A program made the position numbers and the translations under genes. From Isoetes taiwanensis (lineage: Eukaryota; Streptophyta; Lycopodiopsida; Isoetales; Isoetaceae), in contig JAJEKV010000476.1 in NCBI GenBank assembly GCA_021234155.1, forward strand, positions 62,001 to 126,000: a stretch of 64,000 nt of DNA, in the 5' to 3' direction. Position 1 is the stretch's first letter, and each line of letters opens with the position of its first letter. Below the pieces are notes generated by a model that saw only the letters and a program-made list of their open reading frames with translations, was not told where the DNA came from and did not search any database. This document shows positions 10,523 through 22,015 of this stretch, piece by piece.

Positions 10523-12419
10523 CTAGTAATGGTGCCCAGTGTTGCTGGGCATAGTTGGGAAATTGTTGGTTGGAAAAATTGTAGAATACAACTTTGATAT
10601 AACGGATTAGAAATAGACATTTTATAGATTTTGATATTGTATAACATGTGACTTACACTTCCTATGATGTTAATTAGAAAGTAGTGGAGCATTGGGTGCA
10701 TCTGTAAACTCTAGATAATGATAATGGTTCCTTGAATCCGAAGGAAGGAACTATGTAATTTAATATTATATTGCTGAAAGTTATACTGCTGAAAGAATTT
10801 TCTCGACTATGGTGTGACATCCAAGTTCATACATATTTGAGACCATAAAAAACGATGCTATCTGACAACTGCACGATCTGATTGAAATAAAATCTCTCAA
10901 TTCCAAGATTACCGTGCGTTAAGTGGATCCTTCCAAACATCAAGCCAAACATCAAGGTGTTAATTTGCTTAAGGCATGTGTTATGCCCTTTGAGAAAATC
11001 TACATGCCGTAAGTCCGCATCTAGGTTCTATGCTATATTGTTCATGCAACAATGGTTATTTTTAAATACTATAATTTAGTTATGATGCATGCATATCTAG
11101 GGAGTTGAACCCTCAAATGTCCATAGCCTCCTCAATAAAGAATCCCACCTTGTTCTGGATTATGCCATTGAACATCGAGGTGTTTATTGACTTAAAGCAT
11201 GTGCTATGCCCCTTGAAAAAATCTACATGCCCTTGAAGATTTGTGTTGTTATCAAGTCCACGTCACGGCAAGAAGAGGTTGCTTGCCATCACGGTGGTTG
11301 GGAGTTGTTTTGTGCCCAAAATAGTTGGCTATCGGATTAGACTCTGAAAACAAAAATTTCCCGTGGGGCTTGTGAATGGGCAAATTCCAAGAATGTTTTT
11401 TCTCAAAAGTTCCGCCCTTTCCATGATCCGGGCTATGGATTTGCCCATCCCCTCGTATTTTTTAAGCCGAAAACATATCTCGTAGAGATTGCACATGCAT
11501 TCTACTCCATTACGGTATATGATCCGAAGCGTCTTTGCATCGATTCGCCGTAAGCGGGCCCTGGCAGAGATGCGGAAGGATTGCATCCTCGCTTGGCCTA
11601 AAGCCTATCTAGGGCGGAAAACCCTTACGGGCAGCTGCCTATAGGCGTAATTGCCCGCACCTCTCCGGGCCATCTCAGAATTCTGGCGTAATGAATCGAA
11701 TTCGACCTCTCGATTGTGGGAAGTTTGAAAGCAAACACATAATTCTATTACAGTGGAAATTGCCTATAAACCGTAAACCTGATGCCGATATTTACATCGA
11801 GAATGCCGGATGCGGTGCTCAAGAGCTTGGACATCTGTCCACCAAAGATGTTTTCGGGCTACACCCGCAAATCCCGCATGTTTTTAACCCAAAGAACCAG
11901 GTCACGCGGCACGATTATCACAACCCATATTAACCCAGGCCACCATTCTTGGAAATTCGGGCTCGAATGCTTGTCTTTTGTGTTTATATGGGTTCCTTGG
12001 CTTCATTTGGGTGGTTTCGAAGCCATCGGGCTATGATTAGATGATCGAAATCCAACGAAAAATTCATAGGCCTCGGGCGCCGTAATATTAGGGTTCTTGT
12101 TTTTTCTTGTCGAGATATCCCACAGCCCAAGTTCAAAAAGAAGGTCAAGGTATAAATAGACAAGTCCAAGTGTATTCTTAATTACGCGTGCTATCTCCAC
12201 GCTTGATTCGCCCGTTGCCTCCCCACACTCCCTGAGTACCACGTGGCCGGGCATTTGGAGGAAATGAAGGCTAGGCTTTTGGGGAGGGGGTTAGATAGAA
12301 ACATTTTTTTATTTTTAAAGTTTGGCACGAATCCCAAGGAATGTCATTTGAAGGTGAAAGCAAGGTCTTTTTTTGAAATTTTTTATGCCAAATTATGCTC
12401 TACAACATGGGAGAATCTT
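10523..12419. other. Intergenic DNA with a diverged direct repeat
   Basis: No gene is supported. A segment of about 65 bp at 10948-11010 recurs, diverged, at about 11170-11240 (AAGGCATGTGTTATGCCC versus AAAGCATGTGCTATGCCC, followed by AAAATCTACATGCC). The 11.3-12.3 kb part is richer in GC and has several short open frames without family motifs. Confidence 0.5.
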
Positions 12420-12822
12420 TTTGAAAAAAAAAGCACTTTTATTTTTTTATGGAAAAGGGTTTAAATAAGATGATGTGGCAAGGATGAGGGATGACTTGGC
12501 AATTCAAAGATGACATGGCATTAAAGAGATGGTGATGTGGCAGGTGCAGTGGCAAGAATATTTCCCTAGTCAAAAAACAACTTGTGAGGTGGAAATGAGG
12601 TGGATGACACGTGTAGAGTGACATGGACAACTTGTGATGCTAAAGTGGCATATTTTGATGAGGTGGATGATATGATGGCAAAAGTGGCAAGTATGGGTAA
12701 AAATCATATAGCAGTTTATTCTCTTGACCGTTGAATTGTTGATGCTTAAGTGCTTATGCAATAGTCTAGATAAATTGGTCAAAGTTAATTTCTAGTAGAA
12801 ATATCTAGACTAAGAGTGTTCA
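12420..12822. repeat. Degenerate GATGACATGGCA-type repeats, probable 5' LTR of the outer copia relic
   Basis: Between about 12460 and 12690 the phrases GATGACATGGCA, GATGATGTGGCA and GAGGTGGATGACA recur irregularly. The block ends at TGTTCA just before a primer-binding-like site (TGGTATCACAAC, 12824-12835), which is where an LTR should end. The left LTR border cannot be placed because the matching 3' LTR was not found. Confidence 0.4.
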
Positions 12823-13147
12823 TTGGTATCACAACCAGGCTAGAAGATGTCTACACGTTTTGGTGCTAATTGACTAACTTCAATTGAAGTGTCTAAAGAG
12901 GAAGATGGTTTCTAGATGTGGAAACAAGGTATCAGGCAGGTACTAGAGTTTCAAAACTCGTGGTACCTCATTGATGAAAGCGCTGTCAGAACTTCACCTG
13001 TGTTGAGCTCAGGAGATTCCAATGCAGAGGAAGGTGAGAGCTCAGTGGTTGGAAGGTCGACTGCAGAAGGCAGAGGTAATGCTAGTGGTGTGATTACTTC
13101 TGTTGCAGGACAAATTGACACGATGAAGATTATGGAGGCTCGGGCTA
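12823..13147 (+). pseudogene. Outer copia relic, gag part 1
   Basis: TGGTATCACAAC at 12824-12835 resembles the initiator tRNA-Met priming site. It is followed by ATG-S-T-R-F-G-A-N, a stop, and then a frame with F-Q-N-S-W-Y-L-I-D-E and a Ser/Gly/Glu-rich stretch ending in M-E-A-R-A. The later copia at 21288-26876 has the same layout (S-S-R-F-G-A-N at 22.0 kb, E-A-Q-A before its capsid-like block). The gag continues at 30610, so the 17.5-kb element in between is an insertion. Confidence 0.75.
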
Positions 13148-13361
13148 TGATAGAATATTGTATTCTACGTGTCATATGATGACTAGACACGCATGCTTGT
13201 TGCTGACATGGCAGATCATTATGAGCCATAGTCACGCTTGCTGATGTGGCATGTAGCATGCTTGTTGCTGACATGGCAGGCCTTTATAAGCCATAGTCAC
13301 GCTAGTAGCTAGTTATCCAGTTGTTAGCCCAAAGTGGAAGCGTCTTGTTTGTATCTTCTCT
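13148..13361 (+). repeat. 5' LTR of copia 1, first 214 bp
   Basis: It starts TGATAGAATATTG and matches the 3' LTR at 29543-29700 plus 30518 onward. It carries a TATA-like TTTATAAG at 13283-13290. A block of about 74 bp containing GCATGCTTGTTGCTGACATG occurs twice in a row, giving the LTR an internal tandem structure. A LINE interrupts it after GTATCTTCTCT. Confidence 0.92.
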
Positions 13362-13365
13362 TCGT

Positions 13366-14125
13366 GGCACCCAGACACTTCGACTCGGGACCAGTATCTC
13401 TCACATCCCAAGTGTCGATTTTTATGTGTTGGGCTTGTTGGAAAGCTGGTTCGAGAGAGCTTTCAAGGTGTATGATACCCGCATGTTTGTCTTTGTTTGG
13501 TGCTCAAATCTGCTGTTTTCCGGGCTGTGTGCTAGGGTTTTTGTGGCAGCCCTTCTTCTTCCTTCTTTGAGAAGCATAGCCCTCGCCTGATGCCGTTGTT
13601 GGCCTTGGCCACGCGGTGTTGAAAGGTGTGTGTTGTACTCTTATTGAAGGTTACGAGAATATTTTACTAATTCATACCCTAGTTCTTGATGGTGTTGTTG
13701 ATGAAAGTCCGACACCAATATAGGGATTAGCGTATGTTTTAGTAAGTATTGATTGGTCTAAATCTTCTTGGCCGAGAATTTTGATCGGTCATATCTCTCG
13801 CATCCTAAGGTCGATTTTCATGTGCTTGGGCTTGTTGGAAAGCTGGTTCAGAGGTCTTTCCAGCGGTGTATGGTACCTGCATGCTTGGCTTTTGTTTCTG
13901 TGCTCAAATTGGCACTTTTCCAGGCTGTATGCTAGGGTTTTTCGCGGGCAACCCAGACACCGGGCGGATTTGATCTCTCACATCCGGTGTCAGATTTTTA
14001 TGTGCTTGGGCTTGTTGGAAAGCTGGTTCAGAGATCTTTCCACGGTGTATGATACCTGCATGCTTGTCTTTGTTTCAGTGCTCAAATCTGCACTTTTCCG
14101 GGCTGTGTGCTAGGGTTTTGTGGCA
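13366..14125 (+). repeat. 5' monomers of the LINE, three diverged copies of about 160-190 bp
   Basis: Copies at about 13380-13545, 13785-13940 and 13965-14125 share the order ATCTCTCACATCC, TTTTTATGTGCTTGGGC, TTGTTGGAAAGCTGGTTC, GTATGATACCTGCATGCTTG, GTGCTCAAATCTGC and GGGCTGTGTGCTAGGGTTTT. Copies 1 and 3 also share a leading AACCCAGACAC-like segment. A spacer of about 240 bp separates copies 1 and 2. Repeated 5' units of this kind act as promoters in mouse L1; that role here is inference by analogy. Confidence 0.85.
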
Positions 14126-14179
14126 GCCGGTACACACACCGGATATCCGTGAGTCGCCGCCCAAGTCATACCCCAAGTC

Positions 14180-15653
14180 ATGGCCACGCAGACCGCCCCG
14201 TGTGTGGACCCACACTTGGTTGGTGAGCTACCTCGCACCACACCAACCCATCCCAGGAAGGCCCAAACACACCAACCACCAGGTTGACCCCTTGGCAGAG
14301 CCCTCTCGGGAAGACCATGAAGCGGGGCCACCAAGGAAGAGGCCTCGGGGAGGGAGAGACGTCTTCCATGAAGAGGGAGGCCGAGCCAAGCCCGGTCGAC
14401 CCGGCACAGGGGGCCATAGGCAATCCGCCCACCGAACCTTGGAGCCGCATCCAGCGAGGGTTGAGGCCAACGTGCATGCCTTGCGGGCCTCGGCGTAGGT
14501 GGAGAACATAACATCTCGGATGTTTGCGCTGATTGGTGCGAAAAAGCGGCGAATCCGCGTAGGTGGAGGATCGGGCGTTTACGAGGCAGGATGATAGCAT
14601 CCACTTGCTACAATTTGTGGGCGGCAATACCCGGCGGGAGCTTGCAGATATGAGGGGCGTAGACACCGTGTTGGCAGTTTATGGAAGCGGGATGCGGTGA
14701 TGTGAACCGGGTAGAGCAGGAGACACTGCGAACCCCCGCTCGGATCCGTGCCGAGGTTGAGGAGGCTAAGGTCACGCCTGAGCACAGCCGCCTCCTGTCG
14801 AGGAGGGTGCGGAGGCCAGCCACCGCGGAGACAAGGATTCCAGTCGCTTTTGGAAGCTAGCCAAAGCGTAATCGCGCTCGCCGAGTAAGGATTTAGTACG
14901 CAGATCGAGCTACAGGGAGGCAGCGCCGTTGCCCGGCAAGGCAAGGGCCTCCATGCCGGGTGGCATGGAGCAACCCGCCATTGCACGCGGGAGATGGCAA
15001 GACATGACAACGCCCCGCAAGAGCCGAGCTCCGCACCTGAGAAAGTAAAACCACGCGGAAAGAACACACCAACCCCGCGAACCCACCAACCTACGTGGAC
15101 GCCAACCGGAACACATGCTGCGGACACATCCGGGATCACGCCGGCCGCCACCACCCCGGCGCGCGGCTACAACCTATGCCTCACCCACCTCAACCAACAC
15201 ACAGTGCGCCCCCGCCCGAACCGGGAAACGAGACGCAGGAGCCGCAATGTGGTAGTCATGCGAGGCCCGACGGAGGAGGCGGAGAACATCTCACTTCCAC
15301 CTGCAACCTGCATCTTGGACGGATGATGTTCCCAAAGACTGTGACCATTGGAAAGGCGAAGTCGTCATGGAATTCCGCCGACGCCCCGGGTGGTCATCTT
15401 CACAGTTGAGAGCGTGCCAGAGCGGGTGGCCATCCTGCGTCAGGGCCGGAAGTTGAAGGGGACGGCTCTGTACGTTGACCGGGACTTGACCCCAGCACAG
15501 CAAGAGACCCGAAGGCGTGAGCTGGCCAAAGTCAGGGACTGCCGCAGACATGGAGGGGCAGCGGGGCTGGTGGGGAAGGATGCTGTGACCAGCAAAGCCA
15601 AACGGGGATGCGAGGCACTCCGCCCCTCGAAGTCCCCCTCCGAGGGGCCCTAG
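14180..15653 (+). pseudogene. LINE ORF1 region, frameshifted
   Basis: An ATG at 14180 opens a Pro/Thr/His/Arg-rich frame that shifts several times. The clearest block is 15400-15560: V-E-S-V-P-E-R-V-A-I-L-R-Q-G-R-K-L-K-G-T, then L-Y-V-D-R-D-L-T-P-A-Q-Q. This matches the C-terminal part of ORF1-type proteins of plant and algal L1-like elements as I remember them. The region is rich in Arg and Pro, as expected for an RNA-binding protein. I see no intact CCHC zinc finger. Long antisense frames here are by-products of the high GC content. Confidence 0.6.
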
Positions 15654-15732
15654 CGGCACAGAGCATCCACATCTTCCGCCCCCAGGACCACCACTACCAC
15701 CGGACCGGCGGCAATGCATGCCACTAAATAGG

Positions 15733-18700
15733 GATCGTGCCTCAGCGTGGTATCCTGGAATTGCCGTGGCTTTCCATGGCAGAAGGGGGACAGTCTCAAT
15801 TCCGTCGCCATGGACATGGACCTTATCTTCCTCATGGAAACATGGGAACATGCTGGTCACAAAGCTACGATTTGCGGGATACCGCTAATTCGCCTTCAAT
15901 GAGTGCCAGGAAACGAGGACACCGGAGGAATTGCGTGTTATTACCGGACAACCTTGGCCCAATCGGTCTCCCCGCGGTAAGGCGACAGGCAACAACAAAT
16001 ACTGTGGGTAATGAAAGTGCAGAACGGCGATGGCAGCCCTCTTTGTGGCGGCTTGCTACTTCCCACATGCCGAGCAACTTTTACCACACGCGACTTGATG
16101 TGGACAGCAGGCGGGAGCCCTATGTCGATCTATATGATGACATACAAAGAAGATGCATAATTGGGCAAGGTCATGTTGCTTGGAGATTTCAATGCGCGCA
16201 TTGTGGGTGAGCAGATCCCAAAAATTAGCACCTCTAGGCGAGGATGTGTTGCAAATGGACCCCGCAGAGATGGTTTGGCCAAAGGCGCCGATGACGGCCA
16301 GTGACACGGTATGGCCCGGCATTTTGTTCTTCGGGCAAAGATCTTTGACCCGGTCATTTGCAATGGTTTATTAAAGTGGCCGCCCCTCCGGCCGCTTCAC
16401 TTGTAGACGTGAGAACTGTGGGGCGGCACCCGGTGTGGTGGATTACGTGCTAGCGACGAAAGCAATGCCTACACTTGATCACTGGGCCGCCGATTAATCG
16501 GGACGGTGGCGGGGCGAGGAAGTAGACTCCACCATCGGCCCCGTTCTTGCGAGATAGATTGGCAGCCAACCGAGCACCCATTGCCCCAACACCCCATGTA
16601 CCCGCGGTTGCGGCCGGACTATGATCATGCGGGCGGTCTATGCGAGGATGCTTGAGCATGAGCTGCCGGGGAGTCCGCAACTCCCCACACTTCAACGCTA
16701 GACGACCCGGAACCCGGCTCTTCCGAGGGTAGGGGATGATGCTTTGGGAGAGACCGCTCGACGATCCACGGGGGCTGCAACCACCTTCCCCGCTTAATCA
16801 TCGGGTTCGATGATCTAATGTCGGAGTTGAAACGATGGCTCGCCAAGTGCCGGACCCACCATTAGCCCCAGGCCGTCCGTCAATACCGCTCCTTCCTCAA
16901 GACCAAGAAAGCCAGGTACCTTATGGAGCACAAAGAATGAGATGTTTGGTCTTCTAGACCGCCACCCTAGGGCCTTCCCGGAGAAAGGTCTTGAGTAAGC
17001 CCGCACGTTCCCCACGGGAAATATTACCGGAACAATGGGTGAGATACTTGCGAGTAGTGTATGACCCAATGGGAAGCCGGGCACCAGTACCTCATTGCAC
17101 CCTAGCACCGGTCATTCTTGAAGGGGATGTCATAATGGGCCGCGCCAACGCCCTCGCTAACGGGAAGGCAGCAGATTTGGATGGTATCGCAGGCAGAGCT
17201 TCTCAAGTGGGCCGGGCCCCCAATGGTGCCGGTTCTCACAGCACTCTTCAACAGGGCATTGCAAGAAGGCTTCCCCCCGCACTGGACTACCAGTAGAGTT
17301 GTGCCCATATACAAAGCAGGGGACCCCCACAGCCCAGCCAACTATCGTACCATTATGGTCAGTTCTGTCTTTGCCAAGTTGCTTGCCGGATTCTTGGCTG
17401 ACATTGACACTTTGGGCGAGGATGGAGAAGTGCGGCTTTACGCCAGCGGGCTTCCGCCCAGCATTCTACTATTGACCATATCTTCACTCTGCGAACACTC
17501 ATAGAGGATAGCCTCAAATCGGCGCTTTAACTGCATTGTTGTTTTGTGGATTTCGCAAAGGCTTTTGACACAGTGCCTCGGGGATAAGTTGTGGGGTGAT
17601 TGAGACCGACTAGGGACCCCGTCGACTTGCGCAGAATGCTATATACAGACTATACGAGGCTTGCTCCGGTCGTCTCACACTGTCGGGGGAGCCCGTTGTT
17701 AGTAGCATTGGGGTGCGCCAGGGCTGCCCTCTATCCCCGACGCTCTTCGGCTTGTACATTGACCAGCTAGAAGAATGGCTAGCTGAGCACGGGAGGCGCA
17801 GTTGATGCACCACATAATCCCGCAACTCATATATGCCGATGATGTTGGCCTGCGCCGCATATACCCTGTGAGGACATGCAACGCCACCGGATGCTTTGGA
17901 CACTTTCGCCAATTCAATCGACATGAGAGTTAACTTGGCCAAGACAAGGGTCTTCCGGTCCCATCATCCGGCACCCACGTCTTCCCTCATTCACTTACCA
18001 GGGGGCTTAGGTAGTGGAGGTGGCTCGGCCTTTATAAGTATTTGGGCATTGAGTTTTCTACTACCACACTTTGGGATGCATCCATCGTTATTGGTCACCG
18101 CAGCCGGAAAGCCCTGTATGCAATGCAAAACAACAATCACAAGGCGTAGTCAGATGCATGGGGTCACCGGGCATACTTGTTCAGTGGCCTTGGTTGAACC
18201 GGGTCCTCCTCTATGGGGCGTAAGTGTGGGGGCGATGATATCCCTCACCACTTGGAACGATCTAGAGCAGGTGTGTAAAGCTTTCTTGGCCCGGCATCGG
18301 GAGTGAAATCCACGGTCCCATATCGAGATCTTGCTCCAAGAGAGCGGGCTTCCTTCCATTCTGAGAGGGTCAAGGCTTGAACGCCACGTTATTTACTTCT
18401 TTAAGGTGGTGGCTATGGATGAAGCCCGCTGCCCAACCTTGCTTTGGCAAAGGGCGATGGGCCCGCAACAACTCAAAGCTTCGCTGGAAAGACAAGCAAG
18501 CCCGGTGGTTCGCTATGGAATGTGCAGCACACGATGTGGACCCGGTGCATACATCGAAGGAACGCTACGCCTTGAAGCAAGATTTTGATGCTTGCTTCAT
18601 GGCCAAGCTTTGGGATGCGAGAGGCCCATGTCACATGTCAAGGTGGCAAATTATCGGCAGGTTAATCCCATGCTCACGAGGGGCCCACACCACTACCGCG

Positions 18701-18900
18701 CACCCATCTACCCATGAAAAGCGCTTGGGGTGATTGCTTCCATTCGCGACAGTGCACACCACCTCCGCATTGAGGCGAGGGAGATGGATCCGGGAGGAGC
18801 GTTGAGGACGTAGTCCGGCCGTCGTCATCCAGCGAGGGCCATTGAGGATGAAAGTCACGCCCTCGTGCCTGTCCCAGACGAGCATATCCGGGCTCGGTAT
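15733..18900 (+). pseudogene. LINE ORF2: endonuclease and reverse transcriptase, heavily frameshifted
   Basis: Endonuclease: V-V-S-W-N-C-R-G-F at about 15750 followed by D-L-I-F-L-M-E-T-W-E, then A-C-Y-F-P-H-A and L-L-G-D-F-N-A-R near 16050-16200. Reverse transcriptase: G-F-P-P-H-W-T-T-S-R-V-V-P-I-Y-K-A-G-D and N-Y-R-T-I near 17270-17360, C-F-V-D-F-A-K-A-F-D-T-V-P-R near 17540-17580, G-V-R-Q-G-C-P-L-S-P-T-L-F near 17710, and the catalytic Y-A-D-D at about 17835. The thumb and a C-terminal region follow to about 18.9 kb. More than ten frame changes or stops are needed to read it, so it cannot make protein as shown. Confidence 0.87.
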
Positions 18901-19202
18901 GCTGGGTTAGTTGTGCCCCATCGGCCTTGCATGAGCTAACGAAAACGGCCTCTCAGTAGGCTTGTTGGGATCGTACCTCCGGAGGTAATGGATACGCGGA
19001 CTCGGTTATGCCCCACGTCCAGACATTAACCTCAAATTGCATTTTGTGATTATGTATATAGCGCGGCAAGATGTCGGCATCCTTATTGCTACTAAGGTTT
19101 TTCCCGAAAACCCTTCGGTGGGGGTTTTAATCTCGGTAGTAATTACCTGCTTGCTCTCTCTCTTTGTACTTGGGTCCCATAGGCCAGTTGGTCTCCGTGG
19201 AC

Positions 19203-19226
19203 AATAAAATCATATTCTATTCTATT
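19203..19226 (+). terminator. LINE 3' end: poly(A) signal and ATTCT tail
   Basis: AATAAAAT is followed by CATATTCTATTCTATT, and then the interrupted LTR resumes with CTATTTTCAATAC. A short pentanucleotide tail takes the place of a poly(A) run. Confidence 0.75.
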
Positions 19227-19262
19227 CTATTTTCAATACATTGAAAAACCTAAAGCTTTTCA
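19227..19262 (+). repeat. 5' LTR of copia 1, last 36 bp
   Basis: CTATTTTCAATACATTG through AAGCTTTTCA equals the end of the 3' LTR at 30574-30609 and completes the 250-bp LTR split by the LINE. Confidence 0.93.
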
Positions 19263-19275
19263 TGGTATCAGAGCC
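19263..19275 (+). other. Primer-binding site of copia 1
   Basis: TGGTATCAGAGCC directly follows the LTR end and is the usual complement of the plant initiator tRNA-Met 3' end. Confidence 0.93.
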
Positions 19276-19652
19276 GGTTTTGAAAAAGGGAGGTAGTACA
19301 ATTGTGGGACGTCAAATTTGACGTCAAACTTGTTCTATATTTGGAATTTTTTCAAATTTAGCCTATCAATTGGAGCGGATTTGAGCAGGCTTTTCAAAGA
19401 GTCTATTCTTATCAAGATCAGATGAATCACGGTGATGTTCTTGCGGTTTTTGCAACGTTCTTGGTGTAGAGGTGGTTTTACCTCAGAATCTTCAATTTCT
19501 TGGTCGAAAATTGATCTTTCCCTGAAATTTTTTCGCTGCTAAGATCGATGTTTAGCAGTATATTTCAATTCTCATCAATCCTGGTCGATCTTTGTCGATC
19601 TTTGTGGATCTTCCTCGACCTTTGTGATCTATATTACAGTTTCTACAGTCAA

Positions 19653-21287
19653 ATGGCTTCTCATGCTGATCCCTGGAAGTATTTTACTCATCCAGTATTG
19701 GATGCAGAGAATTATTTTACCTGGAGGGATGCTTTTGAAACGAATTTGAATTTGAGAGATTTGGGAGATGTATTCCTTTCTACATGGAATCCTATAAGTG
19801 CAGAAGATCAGAAGAAGGATATGTATGCCTTAAATCATCTCAAGACCTGTATCTGCACAGATTTTCAGAGGGATGTTAGAGGATTCAAAACATTTAAAGA
19901 AGCTTTTGTATCTCTTCAGAACATTTGTGTGCAACAAGGAGAAGGGCAGAGAATCGTGCTAAATAGCAAGCTGGACAATCTTAGACTTGAAGATTGTACT
20001 AATATGACAGATTACTTGCAACAATTCAAAGCTTTGAGAGAAAAGTTTTTTGGAGCAGGAGGAAACATGACGGAGACCACTTTTATTATGTATGTTTTGA
20101 AAGGTTTATCAAAGGAGTATCAGCACATCATTGATCACTACCAAATGAAAGTTAAAATCAAGATTACCTTCAATCAACTTCAACAAAAATTGCTGGATGC
20201 AGAATTGAGTAGGAAGAGAAGAGATCATTATGAGCATGCACATTATTCTACAGCTAAGTCTTCTTTATCTTCTAATACTGCTTCTCTTCCTTCTTCCATT
20301 AATTCTTCCAATGAATTAGTGTCTAAGTCTTCATCTGGTTCTGTCACACCATCTCGAGAACCTTATGCCTGTTGGTTTTATGGAAAGAAAGGCCATATCA
20401 AATGTGATTGCAGGAAATTGAAGAGGGAATTTGCACAGTATTCAAAAGATCGTGCTGTAAAACAAGTTAAACCAGATTCTGTTACAGTAGCAAGTTCTCC
20501 AAAGCAAGAAACAAGTGCAAATGTGTCTCATATTTCTATTAGTGAGTTTGAGCTTGGGTTTTTAAATGTAGCAGCCGAGAATTTTGATGAAGATACTTGG
20601 TTACTTGATTCTGCTGCTACTAAACATTTTGTAGGCAAGTCTCAACTTTTTGAAACATTAACACCTCATGATACTACCATAGTCAGAATGGCTGATGGTA
20701 ATTTGGCAAAGTCAAAAGGAAAAGGCAGTGTTAATTTTCAAACTGAAAATTGTGTCACTCTCAAAATTGAGGATGTCATTCTAGTTCCTAGATTGTTGGT
20801 GAATCTCCTGAGTGTAAGTGAATTCGATAGGAAGATGGGCTATTCAGTCTTATTCACTGGAGGCTTAGTACACATTATGCACAAAAATCCATTGACTTTT
20901 GTAGATCTTCAAAAGCTTGGGCCTATTGCCAAAGGTTATCTCAATGATGAAGGACTGTACATTCTTCATAAAGGGCCTCATTCTTTACCACAAGTTGCTG
21001 ACGTGATACATAATCAGTCTTCACTTTCGGCAGCAGTCCCTCAATCTCAAGAATCATTATGGCATGCACGGTATGGACATATTGCTCATTCGGCTTTAGT
21101 AACAGCATCTAAATATCAAATGATTAAAGGATTACCTACACTTAAAGCTCAACTTCTTGATTGTCATGCTTGCAGACTTGGCAAGCAAGTCCAAGCTCCT
21201 TATCCTTCTCAAGCAGAATTTCGTGCTCAAACACCTTTGGAACTCATTCATTCTGATATCTGTTATCTTCCTAGTGAATCATATGGT
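19653..21287 (+). pseudogene. Copia 1 gag, protease and start of integrase (cut by copia 2)
   Basis: The open frame extends upstream to 19548, but ATG 19653 (M-A-S-H-A-D-P-W) is the likely Gag start because it precedes the conserved N-Y-F-T-W-R-D-A-F. The UBN2-type Gag core spans roughly residues 15-190. The single zinc knuckle reads C-W-F-Y-G-K-K-G-H-I-K-C-D-C, so the second Cys is Tyr. The protease motif is L-L-D-S-A-A-T-K-H, with Ala where Gly is usual in D-S-G-A. The pre-integrase zinc site has W-H-A-R-Y-G-H and C-H-A-C. The frame enters copia 2 right after S-E-S-Y-G and stops in its LTR; integrase resumes at 26882. Confidence 0.9.
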
Positions 21288-21978
21288 TGTTGAATATATC
21301 ATGTTGTAATAACTCCAAGCCACAGTTGCATGATCTGTGATGATGATCACAAAGTCAGGATATGAGGTTGATGCACAAGGGATTATTAACCTATGGGTAG
21401 AGGTTGAGAATCTTATGATTTGAACTTGAAGATTAAGTGTGATTTAATGTGTCAAACTTCCTAAGGTCGAAGGGCTAAAATATATTATTAGAAAGGAAGC
21501 TGGATATTGACAAGAATGCAAAGGGTTAAGGGGGAAAGACCCATTCAAAGTTTCGGATTGAAACTTCGTGATAGGAAAGCTCAGGAGATTCGCCTTAACG
21601 GCCGGATCTGGAGCTATATCTAATTTGAAGGAGTATAGACTAGAGATCGGTGCATTCTAATGATGATTGCAGGGAACGGAAGTGAAGATCTGAGCATTTG
21701 AATGTAAGTTGAAGTTCGGGTCAAACATGGTCAATGACCCCAGCTACAGTAGCATCGCAGTTGAAATTTCAATGGTTAAGGATGTATTGTGGTTGAAGGT
21801 TTGAATGACTAGTAATTAGCTAAGTCATATGAGTATGAGAATCATTTGTGAAAATGAAGTTATAAATGCAATAAGGATGCAAGGCTGCATAGTTAATATT
21901 GTAATCTATATAGTCTAATGAATGCCTTGTGATATTTGAGGTTGATTCTCTTAACTGTTGTTCATCTTAAATTCTTCA
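21288..21978 (+). repeat. 5' LTR of copia 2
   Basis: It starts TGTTGAATATATCATG and ends TTAAATTCTTCA. Compared with the 3' LTR it differs at four bases plus one missing G in the TTTCGGATTG region. I see no strong TATA box. Confidence 0.95.
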
Positions 21979-21979
21979 T

Positions 21980-21991
21980 TGGTATCAGAGC
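21980..21991 (+). other. Primer-binding site of copia 2
   Basis: TGGTATCAGAGC, one base after the LTR end, complementary to initiator tRNA-Met. Confidence 0.93.
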
Positions 21992-22015
21992 CAGAGATCC
22001 AGGGAAAATTCAATA

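Larger units (their letters stand above)
13362..19226 (+). mobile_element. LINE (L1-like non-LTR retrotransposon), near full length, inserted in the 5' LTR
   Basis: A 5.9-kb, visibly GC-rich block interrupts the 250-bp LTR; the 214 bp before it and 36 bp after it rebuild the intact LTR exactly. It has a 5' region of repeated monomers (13366-14125), an ORF1-like region, an ORF2 with apurinic-type endonuclease and reverse transcriptase motifs, and a 3' tail with an AATAAA signal at 19203 followed by ATTCT units. Any target duplication is at most one or two bases or is masked by the tail. Coding parts are heavily frameshifted. Confidence 0.88.

Noticed and set aside
13148-13361. Solo LTR next to the outer gag relic
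   Set aside because: The missing 36 bp and primer-binding site are found at 19227-19275 beyond the LINE, and a matching 3' LTR exists.
14110-14666. Long antisense frames over the LINE ORF1 region
   Set aside because: By-products of high GC; the forward strand carries the LINE motifs.
15291-15860. 189-codon antisense frame
   Set aside because: It overlaps the LINE ORF1/endonuclease coding strand, where endonuclease motifs are read forward.
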